Shown one piece after another: positions 27,387 through 38,699 of a stretch of 64,000 bases of DNA. The notes under the pieces were generated by a model that was given only the letters and a program-made list of their open reading frames with translations, did no database searches and had not been told where the DNA came from. A program made the position numbers and the translations under genes. The first letter of the stretch is position 1. Each line of letters starts with the position of its first letter. Where the stretch lies: contig CM060846.1 in the NCBI GenBank assembly GCA_030762175.1, positions 308,298,512-308,362,511 on the forward strand, given 5' to 3'. This DNA is from Metallyticus violacea. Taxonomy: Eukaryota; Arthropoda; Insecta; Mantodea; Metallyticidae.

Positions 27387-27871
27387 TTAAAATGATTTTC
27401 TACTTTTTAGTATTGTGTGTACGTAATTTTGCAATCAGTATTAGACATTTCGATTACATAATGACAAAAGTTGAGCAACATTTATATTTAGTTCATTTTG
27501 TTTTCTCTTGATCATATCTAAAATAGAAATTTGTTTTATCTACTCCATTGATATATCAAAACAGTTGATTAATTATTGTTTTTTTAATTAAAAACAAAAT
27601 ACAGAAACTCAAAGTTAATTTTGAAAATTTTTATTTCAGTATTAAATACATTTGTAGCAGATCCTCAACATAGAAGTCAAAATCTTTGATAATATATGTA
27701 ACTCATTATATTATATTAAATATAATACTCATTCACTGCTTATTTCGACATTTTAAATTATTAATGCACATGTTACACATTAACAACAGCGCAATTGAAT
27801 TTGTGTAATAGAAATCAGATTTATTAAATGTTATTTGTAAGGATTATTTGTGAGGATTTAAATTTGATGTT
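27387..27871. other. very AT-rich unassigned DNA
   Basis: No supported feature. Confidence 0.5.
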
Positions 27872-28070
27872 TTTATTTGAAAAGTTGCCATGGCGACTGT
27901 ATTGTTATCAAAATATTTGGCATGTCGTTGCGTGTCATTAGCGAGTCGAGAAGAAGGTTTTTCCATCTTCTCAGTTGATCGCACTTCAGCCATACGTTTC
28001 TTGGAATTTGTGCGTTCGACATGTGTTTATTTGAATAGTTGCCATGGCGACTGCATTGTTATCAAAATAT
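27872..28070 (+). repeat. 45-bp direct repeat pair carrying X-box-like palindromes
   Basis: 27872-27916 and 28026-28070 are identical at 43 of 45 positions. Each contains GTTGCCATGGCGAC (27884-27897 and 28038-28051), one base from the perfect RFX X-box palindrome GTTGCCATGGCAAC. RFX factors bind such sites in promoters of cilia genes. The 109-bp spacer is richer in GC than the flanks. No ciliary gene is visible nearby. Confidence 0.8.
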
Positions 28071-30129
28071 AACAAAGAGATTTCTAATAATTTTCGATTA
28101 AAATAAAACGTTGAAATTAAATGTAAATCAAGTTACACTATAATTTATTTATTGTATTGATAAATATAATACAGTAATCATAGCAACTGTACTTATTTTT
28201 AAATAAAGATTATTGTAAATTTTATATTTTTATGCTTTATTAATGAAACTACAGAAATGTGTTCTTAAAATTCAATCTTACATTTTTTAAAACCTTCGTG
28301 TTTGATACTGCGCTGCTTTACTTTCAAAACTACGGAACCATATTTTTGAACCGTGGAACCATTGAACCATGATAATTGCCATATTATATTGTATTGTCAT
28401 CCATTTATGACCTATGCGCAAAATTTCAAGCCTCTATCTCATTTAGAAGTGCATGAAAAATTAATTACAAATTCCACCCGAATAGAAAAGAAAGCGAGTT
28501 AATTAAAACGCATGAAAAAACCAGCTGAATCTACCTGAGATTTTGTTACTTCTACTTGGGACGGCAGTAGCAAAGCAACACCATCTACGATAAACAGCAG
28601 AGACAACATTCCTATACTTTGAAGCTACAACTTGAGGCCACCTAAATCTGGGCCTACTGTCGTCGTCCCCGCAGCATACAGTCTCTTATTTTTGGCGCTC
28701 CAACTTGAGGCCATTTTGAATATTCACGACTGTCACGAAAACAGACCCAACTTTCTAAACATTTGAAGACCAACGGTGATGATTTATATTTAGTAATGAT
28801 ATAAACGTGTTACTCTGTAAAATTTCATGTGTATACATTTAAATGATGCATTAAAACAAGCCATTTATAACTTTAAACTAATCACTCATGTTTGCATAGC
28901 TAATAGCAATATCAAACCATATATCTTTTCCGTACACATTTCTACAGTCTTACTCCAAAAAAGAATAATGAATCACAGGATATAAAAATGCAATACAAAA
29001 TTCTCATATTCAAATGTGAAGTTTACACTATTATTTTAATAAATTATGATGTAATATTAATTTAATTTTGTAACGCAATTCATTATTAAGTTCATATAAA
29101 TACAGGAGGTAATTACATACATAGAAACTGAGTACAAATCACAATTTTTAAGGCATTTGTGATTCATGGTCAATAATGCCTTTGTATGGCTAATTACTGT
29201 TTTAATCTCCAAGGGATAGACATAACAAATAAAAAAAGTAGAACAACAGTGGAAAAATTAAGAGATACAACTTCAGGTTATTGTATATGGTCCAGAATCA
29301 GAAAGTGAACTAAAATGCTAACGAGGGTTATAACAATAAACTGAGTCCTGTAGGCATCAGATTTGCTGTGACCTAGAACAAGCGTGAGACGTCGAAATAG
29401 TATAGGATTCCATGACAAATGATATGCAACATATCTAGGATTAAGGTATTAGCTCGGATTAGAGCGCTGATAATCTTCATATTATAGAAGATAACGGAGA
29501 TGTAATGGGGAAAGAGGCATAAGTACATCATCAAGTACAAATACACAGAGCTGACATTGTTTATAAAGAGAAAAAAAATACAGCAAAATACTGAAAACTT
29601 CAACTCTTAGAATTCACTTCCAGTAGTTTATCAATGTTTATTGTAGCGCCAATTAATGCAATGGAGGTCAGTTTATAGTATTTCTGCAGTAAAGTTAGAT
29701 ATATTTTTGTAATTGTCAATGGTCTGGGATTTGATGCATTGAGCATCTGGTTACCAAATATGCCAGAGTTAGAACTTTATGGACAAAGTATTTAGATTTA
29801 GGTTCTCTTATTCTAAAGGCACAATCAATTAAATTTTATTTTGCAAAATACATGGGTTGAATATAATCGTAGTTGTTTCATAAGGTACACTTATAAAGTA
29901 AATAAAGTTTTCTAAGAAGTATATTACGCAGTTTTATTTGCAAATGTTTAGTCTTGCTACAAATACCTTTGCAAATTTTTGAGAGGAACTGCACTTTTGA
30001 CGAGCAGGTAATACTTTTGCTACCAGACATTTTCACCATCATGATTGAGTTCACATGCAACAAAAATATTACATATTATGAGGAGATTATAAAAATCGTG
30101 TTGCTTGTGATAGTGCTTTTTAGCATAGT
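28071..30129. other. unassigned AT-rich DNA
   Basis: No gene supported. A less AT-rich block at 28535-28740 contains acaacttgaggccacc twice in variant form (28625 and 28705 areas). Open frames at 29373-29603 and 29878-30166 have no motif. Confidence 0.45.
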
Positions 30130-30641
30130 AACATCACCAAGCGGCAAGATTTATCACATCCTTTAAAAGCTGGAAATCAACAGAACATTTGTGAGTTGCA
30201 CCACTCACTTCACTGAAATTGGGCTGTAGTAAACCGTTCCAAGATCCGAACGCCCGAGTTCTGTGACGACCATAGCTGTTGTCAAACCAGTGGTGGTCCG
30301 CATTCGGCGATTCCAATTTGGAGGCAGACAAAGATGCCTCTGTCCAGAGTGCTTAGACAAGAACCTAAGAAGGTTTTCGAAGCAGTACAGGCTATTTTTA
30401 ACTACAAAGCTGAAGCAGCACAGAGCATTGAGATGCGAACGACTGCTATAACGTGGAGCTGGATTTAAAGGGTGTTCGGGGGATGGCGTAGTGTAGTTGA
30501 TTGCTGAGCTGATCGTCGGTGGTCTCAATGTCTGACTCGGGCTGCTCACTGATGGTCGTTTGCTCCAAATCTGTTGAATTTGATCTCAGGGTCCACTGGA
30601 GTGTTTCTTGGATCAGTATAGATCCACGGGAACGAGAAATG
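30130..30641 (-). other. probable LTR-retrotransposon leader/5' internal region
   Basis: It lies directly downstream (minus strand) of the candidate LTR at 30642-31387. It holds overlapping open minus frames (30661-30446, 30549-30205, 30331-30134), with text such as STDLEQTTISEQPESDIETT. No gag, protease or RT motif is recognised. Assignment rests on position next to the LTR-like block. The element would be missing everything beyond about 30130. Confidence 0.35.
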
Positions 30642-31387
30642 TGTTGCCCAAAAATACACAAGGTTGACTTGTTTAAAATACTTTATTCACATGAAAAAAA
30701 TATTGGGGCTACTTCCTGACTGTTCGCCGCTGACTTCGCTACTCAATTAGACTGGCTTTAGAAATGACTTACACTGCCCTCAACTGAACTTTAGAAATGA
30801 CCTAGACTGATTACTTTTGAATGACTCAGGCTGCATGCTTTCGTATATTTCTTTCGTGTCTCTCGTATGATGTCCTCCGTTTCTCGTCTGAATGAATGTC
30901 TGAATCTGAATGTCTGAATGTCCCCCTGAATCTATGAATAACTCTAGTTTTTCTACTACATCGCCACGTCTTTCGCTAAATTAAATTCTCTCGTATTTTA
31001 TCCTATTTCCGTGTTGTACTTTCATCATTGGCTATCTTAAAAATATTTATTTGTAACTAAGTTCTCCTTATTGGTTGACTTTTATTTGATGACCATTGGC
31101 TAGAATTATTCTTTCCCCCCTGATCTAATGTCTTCCCACTAACTTGAATTTTCCCAGAACAGCCTGTCATAAATTTCGGCCCTTTCCTTAAATTCTGCTT
31201 TCTATTGATAATCTTTTGCCTTCCTTAGTTTGTAGATTTCCAAATGTTCTCGGAGATAACGCACGTGTCGATGGGCTGTTTTCGGCTTTCCTGTAATAAA
31301 AAACTTTCGTCTCCGTTCTGACATTTTCATTTTCTCTTAAATTATTGCTACGTCTGACTTTGTTAATACTGTCCCGTTACGGCCACA
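30642..31387 (-). repeat. candidate long terminal repeat (LTR), Gypsy-like
   Basis: On the minus strand the block begins TGTGGCCGTAACGGGACAGT and ends ...GTATTTTTGGGCAACA, giving TG...CA ends with short inverted similarity. Near its end is AATAAA (TGTGAATAAAGTATTTT, about 30675-30690), followed about 20 bases later by a GT-rich stretch, as expected for an LTR polyadenylation site. The centre carries irregular cattcagacattcagattc repeats. No partner LTR, primer-binding site or flanking duplication was proven, so a solo or truncated LTR is inferred. Confidence 0.5.
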
Positions 31388-31944
31388 TGTTTCCCTTATT
31401 GTGAACTCCTAAGTATTTCTTGGGCAGAAGGTTCGTGACCTAACAAAAGAGTTTACCCTTTCCTCAGCCTTGTCTAAGGAGCGGTCAGTGGAGAGGCGTC
31501 AGGTATACATCTGTCTCTTTCTAACATATTTTACACAAAATGTATACAAAACCCTTTTGTAAGTTACAAGTTACAAATTGTTTCTATTTCTGTTATACCT
31601 ATCTCTAAAATATTTCTTATACCTATACATAATAATTATCCTTATCAAATCTAATGCCTTTATAAATATAACTCTGCAGCCTTTAGTTATTAAATTAATA
31701 AAGGCAGCCTTATTTCCGGCTTCAAACGTTACGCTAACAAAGGGCCCAAGACATTTATTTTTACTGCTGCTAAAGTATTTGACATTGAAGAAAGCTATAC
31801 CCATTAAAATTACAAGAGTATATGCCTTGACTGCACGAGCAACTTGTGAGGGGATTCCGAAGATTCGGAGAGGCCACTATTCCGATTCTCTAATGGTTTA
31901 GGGATTTAATAGCTTGTTTGAGTCACACATTTATTAAAGACAAC
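31388..31944. other. unassigned DNA
   Basis: Overlapping open frames on both strands (31571-31901) have no recognisable motif. The region may belong to the neighbouring retroelement but nothing shows it. Confidence 0.35.
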
Positions 31945-32230
31945 TGCCAAAGTGTATGAAATTATTCTGCTGGAATCTGTGGTGAAGAACCTGAACACAC
32001 TTTATTTCATTAGCCTTATAGAGCAGAACCCCATGGATTACAAACTGTGGTTAGTGCTTGAGGGTATGGTGTGTAAGGAAAGACATACTAGGCGATCAGT
32101 GGAATCAATGGTAACGGAGGTAGGGCGCACTTCCATAAGAGAGAAATAGATCACGTGCGAGGTCATAAAGAAGTGGTTTTGAGAAGTGGTTGATGCGAAA
32201 CGTTTGAAATTCGAGGGCAAGTTCAATGAA
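31945..32230 (+). pseudogene. Tc1/mariner-like transposase C-terminal fragment
   Basis: The frame reads QNPMDYKLWLVLEGMVC (about 32008-32060), then SVESMVTEVGRTSIREK and degenerate tail sequence to about 32225. NPMDYKLWxVLE is the third-acid motif of Tc1-like transposases, and its Asp is kept. It is the same family as the minus-strand relic at 33990-35150. It stops where the next element's TA site begins (32238). Everything before the third catalytic residue is missing or unreadable. Confidence 0.75.
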
Positions 32231-32239
32231 AACCTTATA

Positions 32240-32921
32240 CAGAGGGTGCCAAAATGTATACACACTTCAAGCAAAGAAAAAACTGTATTAACATAACAAA
32301 ACTGAATTCACACAAATAGAAAATGATAAGACACTAATCATCTTAGACTTTTGCAGTTACAAAAGTTGCTCAAAATACCCACCATCGGCGTCAATACATT
32401 TCTGAGTACTTTGAACTACTGATTGAGCAACGTTTGCGAAAGTGTCCTCAGCGAGTGCAGCACATGCCGTTTCAATTTCTTCCCGAAGTGCTGCCAGTAT
32501 AGCTGGTTTTCTGCGGTATACAACATCCTAAGAGTAGAAGGTAGAAGTCCAGCGGCGGTTCCGTTCTGTACACAGTCTCCATTACCTTTGAACTTCAACA
32601 ACATTCACGGTTTTCCAATACCACTTCAAAATTGCTTTCCGCTGTTCAAACATTAATCTTGGCTCCATTTTGTTATAGCAACGCTAGCATAACGTAATGT
32701 AAATCACATCTTACGTTTACTGAACATCATACGATAATGTTGACTTCATTTGTTCCTTGTTGATTTACCTGTCATCATAGCCATACTATCATAATATAGG
32801 TGAGTCACATTTGTTTACAAAGCATCATACTACACATTATTGTTGTTTTTCTGTTCCACTTTGAAATATATTAAATAGAGCTGTACTGTGAAAGTGTATA
32901 TACATTTTTTGGCGCCCTCGG
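32240..32921 (-). mobile_element. internally deleted Tc1/mariner-type transposon with intact coding ends
   Basis: TA duplications at 32238-32239 and 32922-32923 flank inverted ends CAGAGGGTGCCAAAATGTAT and (reverse of the right) CCGAGGGCGCCAAAAAATGT. On the minus strand the transposase start is intact: MEPRLMFEQRKAILKWYWKT from 32668, about 26 codons to EVQR, then a TAA. The C-terminus is also intact in another frame (about 32525-32357): AALREEIETACAAL, FANVAQSVVQSTQKCIDADG and GYFEQLL, then TAA. The whole central region, including all catalytic residues, is deleted near 32525-32560. It is a non-autonomous derivative, younger-looking than its neighbours. Confidence 0.85.
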
Positions 32922-32923
32922 TA

Positions 32924-33200
32924 TTTGTAGTACAAATTGGAATCTTGTGTGCCACTTTCCTGTAAATTGGTAGTACTGTTAAAAATGCTTTAAGGTATAT
33001 CCAGTAGGTGACAGGGATGTTTAGACAAGCAAACACTATCAGAGTATCAGTTTCATCATGGCGCTCCACTTTAAACATGCCTAAAGAAGAACAATGTTCG
33101 GTTTTTTAGTAGTATAATTGTAAAACATATTAAAATTCACATACGCTTGGCGACTCAGTATGGTAATGTATGTTTTGTCAAAGCAGTAAGTTTGCGAATG
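32924..33200. other. unassigned DNA
   Basis: No supported feature. Confidence 0.4.
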
Positions 33201-33204
33201 GAGT

Positions 33205-33400
33205 AGGAAGTTCGGAAATGGTGTGACATTTCTCCGCCGGAGCTGGCATATCGAAGTTGGTGATGGAAAATCGCCGAGTGACTGTGAATGAAACTACAAA
33301 AATTCTGAGCATTAGTCATGGCTCAGCACAGCACATGGTTCAGATGAGTACGTGGATGTTCGGATATAGGCACGACAGGAAAGGCACGAGTGATTGCACA
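33205..33400 (+). pseudogene. mariner transposase N-terminal fragment
   Basis: VMENRRVTVNETTKILSISH and GSAQHMVQM (33257-33345) match the second helix-turn-helix of mariner transposases (DRRVTVDEIAxxLxISHGSAHxIV). Upstream KWCDISPPELAY (about 33210-33250, another frame) fits the linker. No catalytic part follows. Confidence 0.7.
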
Positions 33401-33658
33401 GACAACCAAAATAATTTTTTTTCTAGTATGTACTTTGTACGCGCTGAAAGACTTGTAGCGGAGACCGGGTAAAGTAATAAAAATTAAGGTTTTCATTTGA
33501 CTCACCATTCTAAAACCGAAGTTCAACATATCAAAAGCAGATAAAATACTAACAATGTTGAAGTGTCCTAACTAAACCTTTTAGAAGTATTTATGACAAG
33601 ATTAGGTATTACCAGTTGCAGCAAAGTGAGTTAATGGCCATAACGTCTTCCATTTAGC

Positions 33659-33734
33659 TACCTTTGTCTTTTTTTTGACTAGTGTTTAATGCCCGTTTTT
33701 ACTACGGAGGCACCACAGGCGGTACCTTTGTCTT
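33659..33734 (-). repeat. 52-nt SINE-A stub with perfect 12-bp target duplication
   Basis: The insert 33671-33722 is the reverse complement of the SINE-A 3' end (agtgtttaatgcccgttttt and ggaggcaccacaggcgg). It is flanked by identical TACCTTTGTCTT at 33659-33670 and 33723-33734. Only the last ~50 bases of the SINE were copied, as expected for early termination of target-primed reverse transcription. Confidence 0.92.
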
Positions 33735-33989
33735 ACAACGTGCTTTGGTGTCCTCCTCGCAGTCATGCCACATGTAATATGAAAGTACAGTGTAAATCTA
33801 CATCAAGTCATGAAAATGAAAATAATTATTCATATTTAAACTTTGAATAGATTCTGGAGCGAGCGAAATTCTCTTTTGCCATGTAAGCTGGGCTAATGCA
33901 CCTACCTATGTGCAGGTTTACACAAATGGTTTGAGATATTTAAATACCCTATTTATATTAGGGTGATGGATGTGTAGTAAATAAAAATC
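33735..33989. other. unassigned DNA
   Basis: No supported feature. Confidence 0.4.
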
Positions 33990-35150
33990 TCATATAATTA
34001 TTCAAAATGACGACCTCTGGAACGCGAACAGTCCCCAAGTCTTTGTGGCAACTCATCTATTGAATTACGGAACATTTCCATCGTGAAATCTGCTGCCACC
34101 TGCCAAGAGAACGATTCAAACTTTCAATATTTGGATATCACTTCTTGCAAGCCATCACCAGAAGCTTGAATCACAATGTGTAGTCGGGGGGTGGGGGTTA
34201 GGTCCTGTCTTGCAGAAAGTCAATGAGATGGAAATAAAGTCAGGAATATTGGCCTCAAGCTACTCCTGGGTTGTCCGAGCCTTATGTGCTGGGGCTGAAT
34301 TCTGCTGGAAGCTCCAGCGTTGTCCATGGAGGAGCGTGTTGTTGAGGATTTTGACCAGTCTCTCCAGCACGCCTCCTGGTAGAATTTAGCCGATGTTGCT
34401 CGCAGAAATGGAGCTCTATGGTACCTTCCTAGTTCACACAATAACAGACGCAGCATGAATGCCCCTCTGGACACCTTGGAGCCTTTTCAGCACCTTCTGT
34501 AGAGCTTCTGTCGTATGCTCTGTCATTTTAGGCATTGAAATTCTCTTTAAAACTGAAAAAAAAATCAGTGTAAGGGATTAGTCGATGACCATTTGCTGCG
34601 TAACTCTGAAATAAGCGTTTTGAATTTAAGAGCCTTTCGCGCTTCAGCTCGCTTGTGAGGAGGTATCTGTTCCGTTGTTTGTAAGCATGGAGTACCAGGT
34701 GACTGCTCAGTGTGCGAGACTTAACATTTTCAGCTTACGAAGCATCACTGCCTGACTCCGTAACGGATTTCTTCGCACATGTGCCGCCACTGTTTTCGCC
34801 AGTTCTGGAGTGCTCACAATGAGTGAACTTCGTTGCCTGCGGCGATCTTTCACAGCTCCAATCTCACGGAAGCGCTAAACAGCGGGGTGCAAGAACCTCC
34901 TGTTTATTGTCAGTTTCTACAGAATTTTGAAAATCTCACCTCGGAATTTGCTTACCTCGTGAAAAGGCACAACAGCCACATGCTTTTCGTAATGTCTCCA
35001 TTCTATCTTGAAAACTAACACAAGCAACTTTAGGCCTCTGCAGCTGAACCCTCAATGACTCACCACTAGCACCAAACTCAGGAGTGTGCAGGCTGTTCAA
35101 AGTGGAAAGAACATCACCCTCAAATTTGTGAGAGTATTTATGGTAAGACT
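33990..35150 (-). pseudogene. Tc1-like transposase relic
   Basis: On the minus strand, blocks occur in family order but in shifting frames. First, near 34820-34740, is IVSTPELAKTVAAHVRRNPL with SQAVMLRKLKM, the N-terminal HTH. A degraded middle follows. Near 34470-34220 are VQRG and NTLLHGQRWSFQQNSAPAHK, ARTTQEWLEANIPDFIS, and finally C-terminal text near 34200-34000. WSFQQ(D/N)SAPAHKA is the second catalytic block; its Asp reads as Asn (aat), so catalysis is lost there. The third block is disrupted by a G-rich insertion (gtcggggggtgggggttagg, 34183-34202). Confidence 0.8.
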
Positions 35151-36561
35151 AGATAATTTTTGCACGAAGATCAGGCCTCCATAAATTTCCCAGTATTTGC
35201 TTCCTGGACATCCTCTTCTCGGATATATTTCCAACCATATTATATTTTATTTTAATGGAAAATGCAACACCTTAGCCTTATTTATAGCAAATTAATGAAA
35301 GACAACCATTTTTACTGACTAGTATGTCATATACATCTATAGAGAAAAGAGGACAAAAATTGCTATAGCTGAACAATGAAATGTCGCTAAATGATATTTT
35401 TTGCGTTAATATGTATCTGTACAAAAGATGAACATTAAAAGTCATGAAATTACAAAACTAATCCCAGTAAGAAGATGTGATGAACAAACTTTGCGATCAG
35501 ACACTGATCCACCCGAAAGTCATATACTAACAATATCGAAAGTTTCAAATAATCCCAATCGAAAGAATTTACCGTATTCGGTCCACAGTAACTCTTTAAA
35601 GGAAGGATGTATTTGCGCCGTTTATACACGAGTTTTCAGTGAGCCACTGAAGAGCGAAGCCGAAGTGAGCTTTACCCTTTGTGTCGGATGTGGAAAAGGA
35701 AAACATTTTTGCGGCTACCAGTATTCTTCCCGATACAACACATGCTGTAAACATGGAATTGTAAAGATTTTCCAAGAGGCTGTATACAGTGTATTTACAC
35801 AGAGATCTGTCGAAGAGGAAAATATATTCCCTTTACTTTCGTAGAAAAACAAGCCAAAATTTTGATATAAATCTGTTCACTTTCAGGTATTTCAGATTAG
35901 GAATTTTCCAAATGAGCCTATCAGCCATTTAAAAAGGAAATATAATTCAAGTTCCCACAAGGAACACAATTACTCCGGTTTCAGTACTATCTGTACTGTT
36001 TTTGAATTCTCAACAACTTCTAACACAACTATTTCACGAGCTTTCAGCACCCTCCCCCCCCATTTTAATATAATTGTAAAGCTGATTTACCCGGCATCTG
36101 AAGTGGGAAACAACAGAACCTCTTGTGAACCTATTTTGCATCATCGATATTATATATCCAATATCCAATTCACCTGTTTGTTGTGAATATCAATTTTAAC
36201 GGTTTCACACATGTCTAAGGTTTGCTGGCTGAACATTTATTTGAGGTTTATTTTGAAACAACAGAGCGTGGCTTTCAGCGCTTCTATCAGGTACGAAACT
36301 ACTCATGATCAATGGAATCAACCTGGAAAACTGTTGACTTTAAAAATCATAATTCAAAATAGATTTTATTTAAATCGAAGTAGGATGGGATCGCTGGGGC
36401 ATCTAAATTATAGATCGTGTAAGTATAAGCCTAAGCCATATACCCGAATGTTCAAATCGTCTTTTGGGATCAACTCTCTGTAACGAGGTAACTTTGCGGT
36501 TATTTTGGCAGAGTTATGTTAAAGTACAAATATTGTGTTATGTATGTATTACATCATTCCA
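35151..36561. other. unassigned DNA around a Cys-rich open frame
   Basis: Apart from the frame at 35428-35844 nothing is supported. The frame 36211-36483 has no recognisable motif. Confidence 0.4.
35428..35844 (+). CDS. hypothetical 138-residue Cys-rich protein (candidate only)
   Basis: This is the longest ATG-started open frame in the window, open from a TAA at 35407. The product has eight cysteines, with C61-x-C63, C85-x2-C88, C95 and C106-C107 plus H93 and H109 (text LCVGCGKGKHFCGYQYSS). That spacing could bind metal or form disulfides, but it fits no family I recognise. There is no signal peptide or membrane segment, and no clear promoter or splice context. At this AT content a chance frame of ~144 codons is unlikely but not excluded in 64 kb. 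It may be a gene, an exon or a fossil of an unknown element. Confidence 0.25.
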   Translation: MNIKSHEITKLIPVRRCDEQTLRSDTDPPESHILTISKVSNNPNRKNLPYSVHSNSLKEGCICAVYTRVFSEPLKSEAEVSFTLCVGCGKGKHFCGYQYSSRYNTCCKHGIVKIFQEAVYSVFTQRSVEEENIFPLLS

Positions 36562-37094
36562 CGCCGTGGTTATTTGAATTGCGGACTAGGAGAAGACCGT
36601 AACCAAGGTCATATAATGCATATGCAAATGTTAGCTTATAGATAGTTTTATGAAGGCTTTTCAGTGAGTTGTATGTACTTGTTTGTTGAATAATTATGCC
36701 ACTACATATATTATTTTGAAGAACGGGTTGTTATATACTATACAATATGTCTCAAAACAGATTCTTGCACAGAAGTGATAAGCCGATTCGCAAGAAAATA
36801 TCCTGGCAATCGTGTTCCAGGTAGAGAAATTGTTCGTGAGCTTGTCAAAAAGTTTTGATGGCGAGAAAAGTGTTCTGAACCGTCGCGTTCTGAAGAAGAA
36901 ATGCAGAATTACCTACGCGAATGCCACCTTTCTATATGTCGGTGTTTATTATTACAGCTTTAAATACAGTACCATTTAATATTTCCAATATTATTATTAC
37001 GCGCGGCGATTTAATCTCCGCGGTTGCGGCGTATGCACTTCCCCAGTAAGTAGTCGTGTTCATGCGGCCGTACCTCAAAATAACCTCACTATAC
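36562..37094 (+). mobile_element. MITE-like deletion derivative (family C) with both ends
   Basis: The left end CCGTGGTTATTTGAATTGCG (36564) and the reverse of the right end, TATAGTGAGGTTATTTTGAG (to 37094), are inverted copies of the terminus also seen at 25543 and 55063. The inside (36711-36900, plus) encodes only a transposase HTH: SRFARKYPGNRVPGREIVRE, then LVKKF, then NRRVLKKK in a shifted frame. The DDE domain is absent. About 530 bp long, it is a non-autonomous derivative of a Tc1/mariner relative. Confidence 0.7.
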
Positions 37095-38699
37095 ATGCTT
37101 AAATTCCAAGCAATCATTAATATTGCAATGCAGTAAAGTTTTACGTGTAATTACATTGCTTTTAAGACTAATTTTGTATTTTATGTAAAAATTGGGCAAA
37201 AGTCTGAAAAAGCTATTAGTATTCTCAAAATGCTAGTTATTGATTAGTAATTAAAATAAACTGTCCTGGTAGTGGTATCTTGAAGCTCGTATGATGTGGT
37301 TACATTTTGTGCGCTAACTCGATCACTTAATTAAATGCAAATAATTCTATTATCTACCAAGGGAGGAAATTACATGTAATTTATATATCCAGAATTGATG
37401 TGTTCATGCTTATATTGGTTGTGATTGTAGCGTGTCTTTATTGTTAGAAAATTCTACGTACATATTACAAATATATTAAATGCCTGGGTTCGTCGACCGT
37501 TTATGCTAAAGTATGATGTACAGTTAAACATATAATAAAATATAGAACATTAATAACAGATCAATAAAATTATGGAAATACAGTATTTACATATATATTG
37601 CGACGGTTTTTTATGGGGGAGAAGGAAGAAAATGGATGGATTTTAATTGATCAGAATACCCATAGTATTCTGTAGGATCATTGAAGTTCTTTTTCTTCTC
37701 TCCTGCCGAAGTCTCGATCCGCTACTATGCCACAGATTCTCTACAATAGAATGGTCTATTCTATTCGACAGAGCGCTGGAAATGTTGTTACCTTTTCAGG
37801 TCAACGGGGGAAATAGTCGGGAAATGTATAAAAGCAAAGATTGAGACTGGAAATCACATTATTTATTTACTTTTGTCACTGGTTCAATATTAAGGATCGC
37901 CTTTCTAAGTTCTGTTGAGCGATTTTTAAATACCACTTTCCCTATCCAAACTAATGGTCTATCATGACCCATTCCCCTTTATTGCTCTTCTTTCACTTTC
38001 GATAATTCAGATGACTTTACTCTAGATAGCTAAAATTCACTCTCTATCTGATCACTACCATTCACACTCCACTGCTGCCTCGGCTCTTTCTCCATATTGA
38101 TGGCTCAAGTCTTTCTCTCCTCCTTGATGACTCAACTCTCACTGCTCTGATTTTTCAAATTTCTAATCTTTTATCAAAATCTCCTCATCTGGTCGTCAGA
38201 CCATCCTCCTACCATTTCGACAATTATTCCATATAAAACGTTTTCCTTATTCGCCGAGGGGGGTGCATATACTTATTCTAACATTCCTTTCATAGGCCTT
38301 AACTTTAAGCATTATTTTTCTCCGCTTTGGTTCCAACAAGTCGGTGTATCTGGTTTATTTCACCTGATCTGACTGTGTTGCCTAAAGTATTTTATGGATG
38401 CCTTCAGAGTATAGTAAAACGGATTTTACCAGAAACCAAGGAGAGGCGACTTTTTTATACAAAGAATTTTTTAACAAAACACAAAGGGATGACTGGTCAT
38501 CTGTTCATTGTCCAGTACACAAAACGCATTTACTATCTACATACTGTGGCTTATTTGTAAAGATTATGTCTGCCAGGTTTTCCTTTCTCACTACCCAGGA
38601 GATCCACAACAATAGATACAAATACACAAATAACTGAATACACATAAATTGTACACACTAATTGTAATACTATTTATAATTTATGTAATAGATTATGTT
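37095..38699. other. unassigned DNA
   Basis: No gene supported. 37980-38250 is pyrimidine-rich on the plus strand. Overlapping frames near 38327-38637 have no motif. Confidence 0.45.
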
